The position numbers and the translations under genes were made by a program. From Nonomuraea rhodomycinica (GTDB taxonomy: Bacteria > Actinomycetota > Actinomycetes > Streptosporangiales > Streptosporangiaceae): a DNA stretch of 64,000 bases. The notes under the pieces are model-generated. The model was not told the origin of the DNA, did not search any database, and saw only the letters and a program-made list of their open reading frames with translations. The stretch spans positions 124,001 through 188,000 of the forward strand of contig NZ_JABWGO010000014.1 in the NCBI RefSeq assembly GCF_013363995.1. The letters run 5' to 3'. Of this stretch, positions 33,687 through 42,009 are shown one piece after another. Each line of letters opens with the position of its first letter. Position 1 is the first letter of the stretch.

Positions 33687-34868
33687 GTGAACCGGAGAAC
33701 GAGGCTGCTGCTGGCGGTGGTGTGCGGGGTCGCGGTGGCGAGCGTCTACGCCGGGCAGCCGGTTCTGGGACCGATGGGGCGTGACCTGGGCGTTCCGGTC
33801 GACTCGCTGGGCTGGTTCGTGGCCACCGGGCAGCTCGGCTATCTGGCCGGGCTGGCGCTGCTGGTGCCGCTGGGCGACGTGCTCGACCGCAGGCGCCTGA
33901 TCGCCGCGCACCTCGCGCTGGTGGCCGCGGGAACGGCGCTCACCGGGGCCGCCCCGGCCGCCTGGGCGGCGTTCTGCGGGCTGGCCGCGGCGGGCGTGTT
34001 CGCGGTGGTGGTGCAGACCACGGTCGCGTACACGGCGGCGATCTCCCCGCCCGCCGAGCGCGGACGCAACCTCGGCGTCGTGACGTCGGGCGTGGTGATC
34101 GGCATCCTGGGCGCGCGCGTCGTCGCGGGCGTCCTCGCGGACCTGTGGGGATGGCGCAGCGTCTACCTGGCGCTGGCGCTGCTCGCCGCCGTCCTCGCGG
34201 TGCTCGCCCGCACCCTGCTGCCGGCGGACATCCGCCCGGGCACGGCCCGGTACGGGCAGGCCCTCCGGTCCTTCGGCGGGCTGTTCGCGCAGCCGGTGTT
34301 CCTCAGCCGGGGGCTGATCGCGTTCTTCCTGTTCGCCTCGTTCGGCACGCTGTGGAGCGGCATGGCGCTGCCGCTGGCCGGCGCGCCGTGGCACCTCGGC
34401 GAAGCGCAGATCGGGCTCTTCGGCGTCGCCGGGCTCGCCGGAGCTCTCGGCGCCGCCCGGTCCGGGCGCTGGGGCGACGCCGGGCACGCGCGCCGGGTCA
34501 CCGGCGCCGCGCTCGCGCTCCTGATCGCCTCCTGGGCCGCGATCGGACAACTCCCCTGGTCGCTGCCGCTGCTCATCCTCGGCGTGATCCTGCTCGACTT
34601 CGCCGTCCAGGCCGTGCACGTGAGCAACCAGCACACGCTGACCACCGCCTACCCCGACCGGACCAGCACCACCATCGGCGCGTACATGGTCTTCTACTCC
34701 CTCGGCTCCGCCCTCGGAGCGGCCGCGACGACGGCCCTGTACGGCGCGGCCGGCTGGATCGGCCCCACCGCCCTCGGCGCGGCGCTCGCCCTCTGCGCCC
34801 TCGGCACCTGGGCGGTCAGCGCCCGTACGGCGGGTCGAGCGGTCGGCGTGTCCGTGTGCACGAGATGA
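33687..34868 (+). CDS. MFS transporter (arabinose-efflux/DHA1-like)
   Basis: A 393-residue protein with about 12 helices. The first helix segment ASVYAGQPVLGPMGRDLGV and the DVLDRRRL loop mark the DHA1-type efflux family frequently paired with HxlR or MarR regulators. GTG at 33687 follows GGGGGT; GTG at 33681 is also in frame. The substrate is unknown; the HxlR regulator suggests induction by a reactive or quinone-like compound (inference). Confidence 0.92.
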   Translation: MNRRTRLLLAVVCGVAVASVYAGQPVLGPMGRDLGVPVDSLGWFVATGQLGYLAGLALLVPLGDVLDRRRLIAAHLALVAAGTALTGAAPAAWAAFCGLAAAGVFAVVVQTTVAYTAAISPPAERGRNLGVVTSGVVIGILGARVVAGVLADLWGWRSVYLALALLAAVLAVLARTLLPADIRPGTARYGQALRSFGGLFAQPVFLSRGLIAFFLFASFGTLWSGMALPLAGAPWHLGEAQIGLFGVAGLAGALGAARSGRWGDAGHARRVTGAALALLIASWAAIGQLPWSLPLLILGVILLDFAVQAVHVSNQHTLTTAYPDRTSTTIGAYMVFYSLGSALGAAATTALYGAAGWIGPTALGAALALCALGTWAVSARTAGRAVGVSVCTR

Positions 34869-34910
34869 TCTCCGGCGGCATGATCTCCGGCGGCCACTCT
34901 GGCGTCATGC

Positions 34911-35147
34911 GCGGACACCCGCCTGTTGCGCGAGCTGCCGTCCGGGCTCAGCGAATGGGCGGTCCATCCGAGCGTGGCCACCCGCCAGACCCGCGCGATC
35001 GCCGGCGGCCGGCTCGTACGGCGGACCGACCACGACCTCCTCATCTCACCCGCCGCCCATGACCTCGTCCGCCGGCACGACATCACGCTGATCGACTACC
35101 GCGTGGTCCAGCACGCCTGGTCACGCCCCCGCCACGATGCCCTCTGA
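34911..35147 (+). pseudogene. ChbG/YdjC-like deacetylase, C-terminal fragment
   Basis: About 79 codons (TRLLRELPSGLSEWAVHPSV ... LVRRHDITLIDYRVVQHAW) match the C-terminal end of ChbG/HpnK-type carbohydrate deacetylases. The catalytic N-terminal part is absent. A stop precedes the fragment and a short tandem duplication (ATGATCTCCGGCGG twice) lies at 34864-34893. It is the left edge of a decayed interval. Confidence 0.65.
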
Positions 35148-35184
35148 CCGGGGCACGCGCGTCCGCCGGGGCCGGCGGGCGGCC

Positions 35185-35871
35185 TCAGCCCTTGAGGGCG
35201 CCCGAGAGCATGCCGCGGATGAACTGCCGCTGGAAGAACAGGTAGAGCACGACGATGGGCAGCGACATGAGCACCGCCGCGGCGGCCAGCAGGTTGATCT
35301 GCACGACGGCCGGCCGGGAGATCGGCAGGTAGATCCGCCACGGCCGGGCCCAGGAGCCGGCGCCGTCGAGCTCGGCGGACTCGGCGATGCTCGCCGGGAC
35401 CGTGCGGAACGCCGCGCGCATCCAGAACGCGCCGAAACTCACGCCCATGCCGACGTGCGCGAGGATGATGCCCTGGTAGCCGTCGGTCAGGTCGAAGGAC
35501 AGGAAGTCGTAGTACAGCGGCACGATGATCGACTCCATCGGGATCACGATTCCCAGCAGCATGAGCGGGAAGATCGCCTTCTCGCCGAGCACGCCGAGCA
35601 CGCCGAACGCGTACCCGCTCATCGCCGCCAGCACGGTGGAGACCGTCACGACGGTGCCGGTGATCACCACGCTGGAGCGCAGGTAGTGCCCGAAGCCGGC
35701 CTGCTGCCACGCGGTGGCGAAGTTGGACCACTGGGGATGCGCGAGGTCGAGCGTGCCGCTGGTACTGGGACTGACCGCCACGCCGAGGATCCACCCGACC
35801 GGGACGAGCACGCTGAGCGCGAGGAGCGTCAGGAACGCGTCGTTGAAGACCTTTTCCCGGGTGGAGATCAT
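35185..35871 (-). pseudogene. Sugar ABC permease (MalG type) with internal deletion
   Basis: An open frame of 228 codons, against about 275-300 for the family. It keeps the N-terminal helices, the EAA loop (IAESAELDGAGSWARPWRI) and the C-terminal QRQFIRGMLSGALKG. The segment that normally contains the fifth helix and the WNDF-type loop is missing between PISRPAVVQ and INLLAAAAVL, roughly 50 residues. The frame is intact, but a working permease is unlikely. It follows a remnant of its MalF partner. Confidence 0.7.
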
Positions 35872-35975
35872 CGGTTTCCGTCCTCGGAGAGCCGTACCAC
35901 GACGAGCGCGATGACGAGGGAGACGAGCGCCAGGACGACGCCGATGGCGGACGCCGCGCCGACGTCGGGATCGGG
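35868..35975 (-). pseudogene. MalF-type permease, C-terminal remnant
   Basis: The last 35 codons of a permease (DPDVGAASAIGVVLALVSLV ... SEDGNR) end in a TGA overlapping the ATG of the next permease, as in intact pairs. The homology stops near 35975 where unrelated DsbA-like sequence on the other strand begins, marking a recombination junction. Confidence 0.65.
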
Positions 35976-35983
35976 CCGAGGTT

Positions 35984-36327
35984 GCCGATGCCGAGATCGG
36001 CGCCGCGCTCGCCGAGCTGTGGGGCCGATGCGCGCCAGTCGTCGTGGTCGAACGACTCTTCCACGTCCACCTCACCGACAACATCAACGTCGCCGACCCT
36101 CAAGTCCTCCACACCCTCGCCCTACAGGCCGGTCTCCCCCCGCGGCCGTCCGTGCCGTTCCCGACACCGACGCCTACAGCGCCGACGTCCGAGCCGATGA
36201 GGAACGCGCGGCCCGACTCGGCGTCCGCCAGGTCCCCACGTTCGTCATCAACGGCACCCCTGTCGTCTCCGGATCTCCCGACCCCGCCGAACTCCAAGCA
36301 CTTCTGACGAGGCCGACGGTGCGATGA
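35984..36327 (+). pseudogene. DsbA/FrnE-family oxidoreductase, truncated and frameshifted
   Basis: The C-terminal half of a thioredoxin-fold DsbA/FrnE-like protein. VERLFHVHLTDNINVADPQV and QAGLP lie in one frame, then AAVRAVPDTDAYSADVRADE and ARLGVRQVPTFVINGTPVVS in another. The switch occurs in a run of six C at 36136-36141. The N-terminal CxxC part is missing. The cis-proline VPTF and the SGSPDPAELQALL tail are recognisable. Confidence 0.7.
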
Positions 36328-36492
36328 CACCTCCCCGGGTGCGCCCGTTTCCGCCGTATTCCGGTGGCACCCCTGAGAGGGTCCGGCACCGCACCCCGGC
36401 CCTCCTCCGCAAGGTGATCGCCGGTGCGCACGCGTAAGGATCTATCGAAAGGTGGACGACCGGCGGCAGTCCTCCCGGCAAAGCTGAGGGCC

Positions 36493-37908
36493 ATGAAGAA
36501 GACGATCATTGCCGTGCTCGGCGCGATGCTGCTCCCCGTAGCGTCGGCGACGCCCGCAGTGGCCGACACCGGGCTGTCCTGGCAGGACTGCGGCGGCGGC
36601 CTGCAATGTGGCCGGATCACCGTGCCCGCCGACTGGGCCGCCCCCAACGGTGAGCAGATCACGCTGGGGCTCGCCAAGCTGCCCGCCCGGGACCCGGCCG
36701 CCAGGAAGGGGACGCTTGTCCTCAACATGGGTGGCCCCGCCCAGCAGATCTCGGTCCTGCGCGTGGCGAAGACGGCCTTCGCCGACCTGACTCGATGGTT
36801 CGACGTGGTGGTCTTCGATCCGCGCGGATTCGAGGCGAGCACCGGGGTGCGCTGCCCGGACCCGGCGCCGTGGGCCGCGAACGCGGAGTGGGTGTTCCCC
36901 GACCGCGCCACCTATGCCCGGTACACGGAGCAGAACCGTCGCTTCGGCCTCGGCTGCGCCGAGGCCGCCGGCCCGCTCGCGGGCAACCTGGATTCCGGTC
37001 AAGGGGCCCGCGACCTGGAGGCCGTCCGGGTGGCGCTGGGCGAACAGAAGCTCACCTATTACGGCAACTCCTACGGCACCGTCCTCGGCGTGGCCTACGC
37101 CGAGAAGTTCCCCTCCCACGTCGGACGCATGTACCTGGACAGCCCGATCGACCACACCGACCGATCGTGGACCGCATGGCTCCTGCCCAGAGCGAAGGTC
37201 AAGGAAGACAACCTGCACCGCTTCGCCGAGTGGTGCGCCACCGACCAGAGCTGCGCGCTCCACGGCCGCGACGTGCTCAAGGTGTGGGACGAGGTCATGG
37301 ACCGCGCCGCCAAGCAGCCGATCCCCGCACCCGGTGCCGGAGCCGGAGCAGCGGCCAGTGCGACCCTGATCGCCTCCCGCGCGACTGTCACGTTCGACGC
37401 GACCTGGCCCGAACTGGCCAAGTCCCTGGCCGAGGCGCACGCAGGCGACGCCACCCGGTTCGCCGAGCCGTCCGCCGGAGCGGCCGATCCAGGGTTCAGC
37501 AGGATCGCGAACTGCGCCGACTTCCCGTACCCGACCGCATACGGCGAGGTCAAGGCTCTGGAAAGGCGGCTGAGGCACGCCGCGCCGCGCATCGGCTGGA
37601 CCGTGGCGTGGCCGCCGGCCAACCTCTGTGCCGGACTCCCGCAGAAGGCGTCCTTCCCGCCCCATCCGGTTCACCCCCGCGGCCTGCCCCCGATCCTGGT
37701 CGCCGCCGGCCTGTACGACGACGTGGCGCCGCCCGCGTCCGCCCGCCGGATCACCGCACAACTCGACGGCGCCCGCCACCTGGCGGCCGAAGGTGGTCAC
37801 GCGCTCTACCTGGCAGGCGATCCCTGCGTCCGCGATCACGTTCACCGATACCTGACCACCGGGCAACTCCCGCCCGCGGGCACGATCTGTGGTCCGGCAT
37901 CATCGTGA
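36493..37908 (+). CDS. Secreted alpha/beta hydrolase, tripeptidyl-aminopeptidase (SlpD/E) family
   Basis: A 471-residue exported serine peptidase-like enzyme. ATG 36493 (MKKTIIAVLG) follows GAGGG and starts a signal peptide ending at AVA-DTG; an upstream extension in the same frame is not supported. The nucleophile Ser is in YYGNSYGTVLG, the Asp in LYDDVAPP and the His in EGGHALYLAG. The C-terminal TAP-like domain holds paired cysteines. Relatives remove N-terminal tripeptides outside the cell. It precedes the kinase gene by one base, so it may be co-transcribed with the two-component system. Confidence 0.9.
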   Translation: MKKTIIAVLGAMLLPVASATPAVADTGLSWQDCGGGLQCGRITVPADWAAPNGEQITLGLAKLPARDPAARKGTLVLNMGGPAQQISVLRVAKTAFADLTRWFDVVVFDPRGFEASTGVRCPDPAPWAANAEWVFPDRATYARYTEQNRRFGLGCAEAAGPLAGNLDSGQGARDLEAVRVALGEQKLTYYGNSYGTVLGVAYAEKFPSHVGRMYLDSPIDHTDRSWTAWLLPRAKVKEDNLHRFAEWCATDQSCALHGRDVLKVWDEVMDRAAKQPIPAPGAGAGAAASATLIASRATVTFDATWPELAKSLAEAHAGDATRFAEPSAGAADPGFSRIANCADFPYPTAYGEVKALERRLRHAAPRIGWTVAWPPANLCAGLPQKASFPPHPVHPRGLPPILVAAGLYDDVAPPASARRITAQLDGARHLAAEGGHALYLAGDPCVRDHVHRYLTTGQLPPAGTICGPASS

Positions 37909-37909
37909 C

Positions 37910-38986
37910 ATGCCCTTGGTGAGGGAGGTTCTGCTCGTCGCCGGCGCCGCGGCCGCCGCGGCGCTGCTGACGGCATGGGAAGGACCGGCCCCTGCCGACG
38001 TCCCACTCCTGGCCGTCTTCAGCGCCGGTGTCAGCCTCCCTCTGCTCGTCCGGCGGTTGCTGCCGTTGGCCGCCGCGGTGACGTCCGCGGTGATCGCGCT
38101 GGCCGGGATGGCGCAGCTGCACCGGTGGGAGGGGATGCTGGTCACGATGGGCCTGTTCTGCGCGGCCGTCTACCACCGGCCGCGGCGTCCGGGCCTGGTG
38201 CTGGCGGTCTCCTCGTGCTGGGTTCTCGGCACCTTCGCGGTGCTGGGGGGCGAGGGCGTCCCGGAGCCGACCAGCATAGTGATCATGAGCGTCGCGCCCG
38301 TGGCCACCGGCTACGCGCTGCGGCTGCACCGGGATCGGGCCGACCAGTCGCTGCGATTGCAGCGGGCCGAGGCGGAGCGCGTGCTGGCCGAGGAGCGTAC
38401 CTGGCTGGCCAGGAACGTGCACGACAGCGTCGGCCACCACCTGACCGCGATCCGGCTGCAGGCCGCGGCGGCCCGGCGGGCGCCCGGCGACGCGCCCGCG
38501 AAGCAGGCCCTGCAGACGATCTCGGACCTGTCGCAGTCGGCGCTCACCGAGGTACGCGGCCTGCTGCGGACGCTCGACGAGCACCCGGCCGCCATCCAGC
38601 CCGGCACCGCCGACCTGGAGCGGCTGGCCGGACGGCTCACCTGCGCGGACCGGACGATCACCATCTGCCGCTCCGGGACCGCGGACGCGCTGCCGCCGGC
38701 CGTCGAGCACACTGCCTACCGGGTGGTCCAGGAGGCGCTGACGAACGCCGTACGGCATGCGGACGCGACCGAGGTCACCGTCCACCTGCGGCAGGACGAC
38801 CGCGGCCTGCGCGTCGAGGTCCTCGACAACGGCGCCCCGGCCCCCGCGCCCCAGGCCGAGGGGCGGGGCATCCGCGGCATGCGCGAACGGGTGCGCCTGC
38901 TCGACGGCACCCTGTCGGTGGGGCCGGTCGAAACGGGCGGCTGGCGGGTCCGCGCCGACCTGCCCAGGGAAGGGAACGCGTGGTGA
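37910..38986 (+). CDS. Sensor histidine kinase, NarX/DesK type (HisKA_3)
   Basis: A 358-residue kinase with four to five N-terminal helices and little extracellular sequence. The HisKA_3 box is TWLARNVHDSVGHHLTAIRLQ, with the first His phosphorylated. The HATPase_c domain has VVQEALTNAVRHADA (N box) and GRGIRGMRERV (G box). ATG 37910 starts just after the previous stop. It forms a pair with the following response regulator. Confidence 0.93.
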   Translation: MPLVREVLLVAGAAAAAALLTAWEGPAPADVPLLAVFSAGVSLPLLVRRLLPLAAAVTSAVIALAGMAQLHRWEGMLVTMGLFCAAVYHRPRRPGLVLAVSSCWVLGTFAVLGGEGVPEPTSIVIMSVAPVATGYALRLHRDRADQSLRLQRAEAERVLAEERTWLARNVHDSVGHHLTAIRLQAAAARRAPGDAPAKQALQTISDLSQSALTEVRGLLRTLDEHPAAIQPGTADLERLAGRLTCADRTITICRSGTADALPPAVEHTAYRVVQEALTNAVRHADATEVTVHLRQDDRGLRVEVLDNGAPAPAPQAEGRGIRGMRERVRLLDGTLSVGPVETGGWRVRADLPREGNAW

Positions 38987-39639
38987 CGATCCGGGTGCTG
39001 GTCGCCGACGATCAGGAGGCGGCGCGGGAGGCGCTGCGGCTCATCCTCGACGGCGAACCCGACATCGACGTGATCGCGACGGCCGCCGACGGCGCCGAGG
39101 CGGTGCACCAGGCGCTGTCGCGCCGGCCGGACGTGGTGGTGATGGATCTGCGGATGCCGGGTATGGACGGCATCGCCGCCATCGGCCGCCTCGCCGCCGC
39201 CGAATCCGCCCCCCGCATGCTCGCCCTGACCACGTTCGACCTCGACGAGTACCTGTTCGGCGCGCTGCGCGCAGGAGCGGCCGGCTTCCTGCTGAAGGAC
39301 AGTGACCCCGACGTGCTCGTCGCGGCGGTCCGCGAGCTGCACCAGGGCAGGGGATTGATCGACCCGCAGGTCACCGGCCGCCTGATCAGCCGCTTCGCCG
39401 CGCTGTCCCCGAGCCCCGCCACCCCCGAACTCGACCTACTGACCCCGCGCGAACACCACGTGCTACGCCTCCTGGCCCGAGGACTGAGCAACGGCGAGAT
39501 CGCCGCCGCGTGCACCATCGAGGAGGGCACGGTCAAAACTCACGTCAACCGGATCCTCACCAAGCTCGGTCTCCGGACCCGCGTGCACGCAGCGATCTAC
39601 GCATACGAACACGGGATCGTCACCCGCGCTGCACCTTGA
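38983..39639 (+). CDS. NarL/LuxR-family response regulator
   Basis: A 218-residue regulator. The GTG overlaps the kinase stop by four bases (GTGA); a GTG one codon upstream is also possible. The receiver has VADDQ, phosphoacceptor D55 (VVVMDLRMPGMDG) and the Lys in FLLKDSDP. The LuxR-type helix-turn-helix is LTPREHHVLRLLARGLSNGE followed by EGTVKTHVNRILTKLG. The target genes are unknown; the peptidase just upstream is the first candidate. Confidence 0.94.
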   Translation: MTIRVLVADDQEAAREALRLILDGEPDIDVIATAADGAEAVHQALSRRPDVVVMDLRMPGMDGIAAIGRLAAAESAPRMLALTTFDLDEYLFGALRAGAAGFLLKDSDPDVLVAAVRELHQGRGLIDPQVTGRLISRFAALSPSPATPELDLLTPREHHVLRLLARGLSNGEIAAACTIEEGTVKTHVNRILTKLGLRTRVHAAIYAYEHGIVTRAAP

Positions 39640-39749
39640 CCGTCCGCCGGTCTCGGGCCCATGTCCCGGAGGACGACCATCGATGATGAGCCCCCGGCCC
39701 CGAAGCAGCGTTGGACAGCTGAATGACCCCTGGCGTGGCGGTTGGGTGG

Positions 39750-39925
39750 CTAGGGGTGTTGCTGTTCCGCTTGGGCGGCGGTGAGGGTCTTGTGGACGAC
39801 GCCGACGGAGACCTTCACCCCAGCGGCGATGGCCCGGATGGCTTCACCGCGCCGGCGACGGTCGAGGATGGCGGCGCGTTTGTCGTCGTCGACGACGGGT
39901 CGGCGGGTTTTCGAACAGGCGCTTC
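39750..39925 (-). pseudogene. Serine recombinase/resolvase C-terminal HTH remnant
   Basis: About 55 minus-strand codons, ending in a TAG at 39752-39750, read RRPVVDDDKRAAILDRRRRG then EAIRAIAAGVKVSVGVVHKT. This is the DNA-binding tail of resolvase-type recombinases. There is no start codon and no catalytic domain. It directly abuts the small membrane-protein gene, implying an insertion or deletion event. Confidence 0.65.
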
Positions 39926-40037
39926 AGCCCAGCAGCGCGATCACACCAGCGAGGAGTATCGCGGCGACGAGCACGGCCACCACGACCAGGACCGTCGTGC
40001 CGAGCCGGCGGCGGATGAATTTCGGGTTGTGGGCCAT
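39924..40037 (-). CDS. Small membrane protein, 37 residues
   Basis: ATG 40037 is preceded by a perfect AAGGAGATCAC ribosome site. The product (MAHNPKFIRRRLGTTVLVVV...) is a basic N-terminus followed by one hydrophobic helix rich in Val, Ala and Leu. It is too small for most gene finders. It follows the stop of the decayed ABC-2 permease by 17 bases and may once have belonged to that exporter operon. An in-frame ATG at 40052 is an alternative start. Confidence 0.55.
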   Translation of the reverse strand: MAHNPKFIRRRLGTTVLVVVAVLVAAILLAGVIALLG

Positions 40038-40054
40038 CGTGATCTCCTTCATGG

Positions 40055-40455
40055 TCAGGCTCGGCGTCGGATCGCCAGGTAGGCGATCCCGGTCAGGGCG
40101 AGGGTGAGCGCCGAGTGCGACGCCGAGTGCCAGTGCGAAGAGCGACCTGCCGTAGGGGACCGGGCCGTGGCTTTCGTAGTACGGCCAGGCCATCGGATCA
40201 TCCGCGCTGTCCGGCAGGGACCAGGTCAGCACCGCGGCGAGGACGGCGGCCAGCCAGCGGCCGCGCGACAGGCTCTGGGTCCCAGGCGAGCTTGTAGGTA
40301 CCGGCTTCGAACTCCCGGGCGATGAGGGGAGCGCCCCAGATCAGGCAGATCGCGCCGGCCAGGAATCCCGCCAGTCGGAAGGTGAGCCCGGTCAGGTCCG
40401 GCTCCAGCCGTTCCACCGTGGCGGCGGCACCGTACAGCAGGAGCAGCGCGGCGAC
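40055..40455 (-). pseudogene. ABC-2 exporter permease, fragmented
   Basis: Pieces of one permease in three frames. VERLEPDLTGLTFRLAGFLA and LIAREFEAGTYKLAW come first. A one-base insertion near 40283 leads to TQSLSRGRWLAAVLAAVLTW and DDPMAWPYYESHGPVPYG, and another shift near 40110 leads to ALTLALTGIAYLAIRRRA and a stop at 40055. Much of the N-terminal half is missing, so the gene is dead. Confidence 0.75.
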
Positions 40456-40750
40456 GGGTTGGTCGCGGAGCCGAAGCGCAGCAGGTCGGCGACGCTCCAC
40501 CGGCGATACAGCGGCTTGTCCTGGGCGACGAACGCGACCGCGGCCGTCTCCAAGGACGGCCGAAGACCTCCGCCCGTCCCGCGGTGGGCGTCAGCAGGGC
40601 GGATACCAGGTTCAGCAGCGTGGACTTGCCTGCCCCGTTCGGCCCGGCCAACGCGGCCCTGGCCCCGGCGGGCACCGTGATGGTGGCCTCGCGCAGCGCC
40701 CACCGCTGCCGGTAACGCTTGCCCAGGCCGCTGGTCCGCAGCGCGTTCAC
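40456..40750 (-). pseudogene. ABC transporter ATP-binding protein, truncated and frameshifted
   Basis: GTG at 40750 overlaps the stop of the upstream membrane-protein gene. LRTSGLGKRYRQRWALREAT and the Walker A motif GPNGAGKST are intact. A frameshift near 40560 moves to LETAAVAFVAQDKPLYRRWS, carrying the Q-loop. The sequence breaks off at FGSATNP before the signature, Walker B and H-loop and is fused to permease remnants. Confidence 0.8.
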
Positions 40751-41229
40751 CGCTCTTCCCCGCCGGTCAGCTCGTGCATGCGGCGCAGCAGCGCTGCGCG
40801 CCGGGCATGGGCGCGCACCGCCAGCGCCAGGGCCACAGCGACGAGCAGGCCCCCGACCGCCAGGGCGAGCCCCGCCCCGGTGCCGCGCTGCACGGCCACA
40901 ACGGTCACGACCGCCGTGGTGGCCAGCGAGGCGGCCAGCCCGATCCAGGCGGCGATCACCCGATCGGCGGCGAACAGCGGAACCCGGCGCGTCAGCAGCC
41001 ACCCGCCGTACGTCGCCCAGGTCAGGCAGAACACGGTGAACAACGCGAACGCCAGATGCGTGCGCCCGGGCAGCGGCCCTGGCTCCGACCACCACAACGT
41101 GCCCACGAACACCGCACCGCCGACGCCGGCCAGCAGTGCCGCCACCGCCCGGATCCGGACCCTGGACGACAACACCGGCGCCAGCCGATCGATCAGGTCC
41201 TGCGCCGACAGACGCGGCTCTTCCGTCAT
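40747..41229 (-). CDS. Membrane protein of ECF sigma/ABC exporter operon
   Basis: A 160-residue protein with four predicted helices (around residues 27-48, 60-80, 93-115 and 120-142) and a soluble N-terminus MTEEPRLSAQDLIDRLAPVL. It overlaps the ECF sigma gene by four bases upstream and the ATPase remnant downstream. The order sigma-membrane protein-ATPase-permease is a known actinobacterial arrangement. The membrane protein may act as an anti-sigma-like partner (inference). Confidence 0.75.
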   Translation of the reverse strand: MTEEPRLSAQDLIDRLAPVLSSRVRIRAVAALLAGVGGAVFVGTLWWSEPGPLPGRTHLAFALFTVFCLTWATYGGWLLTRRVPLFAADRVIAAWIGLAASLATTAVVTVVAVQRGTGAGLALAVGGLLVAVALALAVRAHARRAALLRRMHELTGGEER

Positions 41230-41750
41230 GGCCGGTATCCCTTCTCCTTGAGGTGCTCACGCAGCAGACGACGGGCACGGCTGAGCCGGGACTTGACCGT
41301 TCCCGCCGGGATCCGGCAGATGTACGCGCATTCCTCGACCGGCAGGTCCTCCAGGTAGAACAGCACGAGGATCTCCCGCTCCAGCACCGGCAGCTCCGAC
41401 AGCGCGTTCACCAGCGCGGCGCGATCCACCATGGCCTCGACCGGGTCCTCGGTGGCCACGTCGTCGCCCGCGAGCGTCTCCTGCTCGCGGGCGTACTCGC
41501 CGCGCAGCCGGTCGGTGACCGATCGCCGGGCGATCGTGAACAGCCACGGCGCGAACCGGCCGGGTTCCCTGAGCCGGGGCAGGCCGCGGACCACGGCGAG
41601 CCAGACCTCCTGGGTCACGTCGTCGGCCCGGTCTGCATCCAGCATGCGGCGTACGTACGTCCACACCGGCACCCGCCAACGAGCCAGCAGTTCGGCCAGC
41701 GCCGCGCGCTCCCCCAGCTGGGCGCGCACCACCAGCAGCTCATCGGTCAT
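41226..41750 (-). CDS. ECF RNA polymerase sigma factor
   Basis: A 174-residue sigma factor with regions 2 and 4 only. Region 2 has YVRRMLDADRADDVTQEVWL and the WLFTIARRSVTDRLR helix; region 4 has PVEECAYICRIPAGTVKSRL. The gene begins a compact operon whose downstream exporter has decayed. The sigma factor itself looks intact, so it may still act on other promoters. Confidence 0.94.
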   Translation of the reverse strand: MTDELLVVRAQLGERAALAELLARWRVPVWTYVRRMLDADRADDVTQEVWLAVVRGLPRLREPGRFAPWLFTIARRSVTDRLRGEYAREQETLAGDDVATEDPVEAMVDRAALVNALSELPVLEREILVLFYLEDLPVEECAYICRIPAGTVKSRLSRARRLLREHLKEKGYRP

Positions 41751-41819
41751 CTCGTCCTCCCGTCATCTTGCACAGTCGGGCGAGAAGCCAAGAAGGTTCA
41801 CGGTTCCCGGATCACCTAT

Positions 41820-41930
41820 GGAGCATGGTCGCCGCAAGCCGCGATCCAGGTGCCGATGGATCGTGGCGCGGCTGACGCCGAGCCGATCAGCGATCTACGA
41901 TGCGGCCTCGTGCGCGGGCTGACGCAGGAC
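41820..41930 (-). pseudogene. Second recombinase-type HTH remnant
   Basis: Minus-strand codons read IADRLGVSRATIHRHLDRG, a resolvase/invertase-style helix-turn-helix, with an in-frame TAG immediately before it. There is no start and no catalytic domain. With the remnant at 39750 it brackets the sigma/exporter block. The rest of the 259-bp gap (41751-42009) shows nothing else. Confidence 0.5.
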
Positions 41931-42009
41931 CTTCGAGCGTGCGTCGCGCCGGCCATCGGGGTTCTGGTCGCGGGTGGCAACCCGTCCGTAGCCGATCCTG
42001 CTCACCACA

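Noticed and set aside
35137..36327. One long plus-strand gene covering the permease remnants and DsbA-like tail
   Set aside because: Only the last 60 codons match a protein family. The rest is antisense to the permease remnants.
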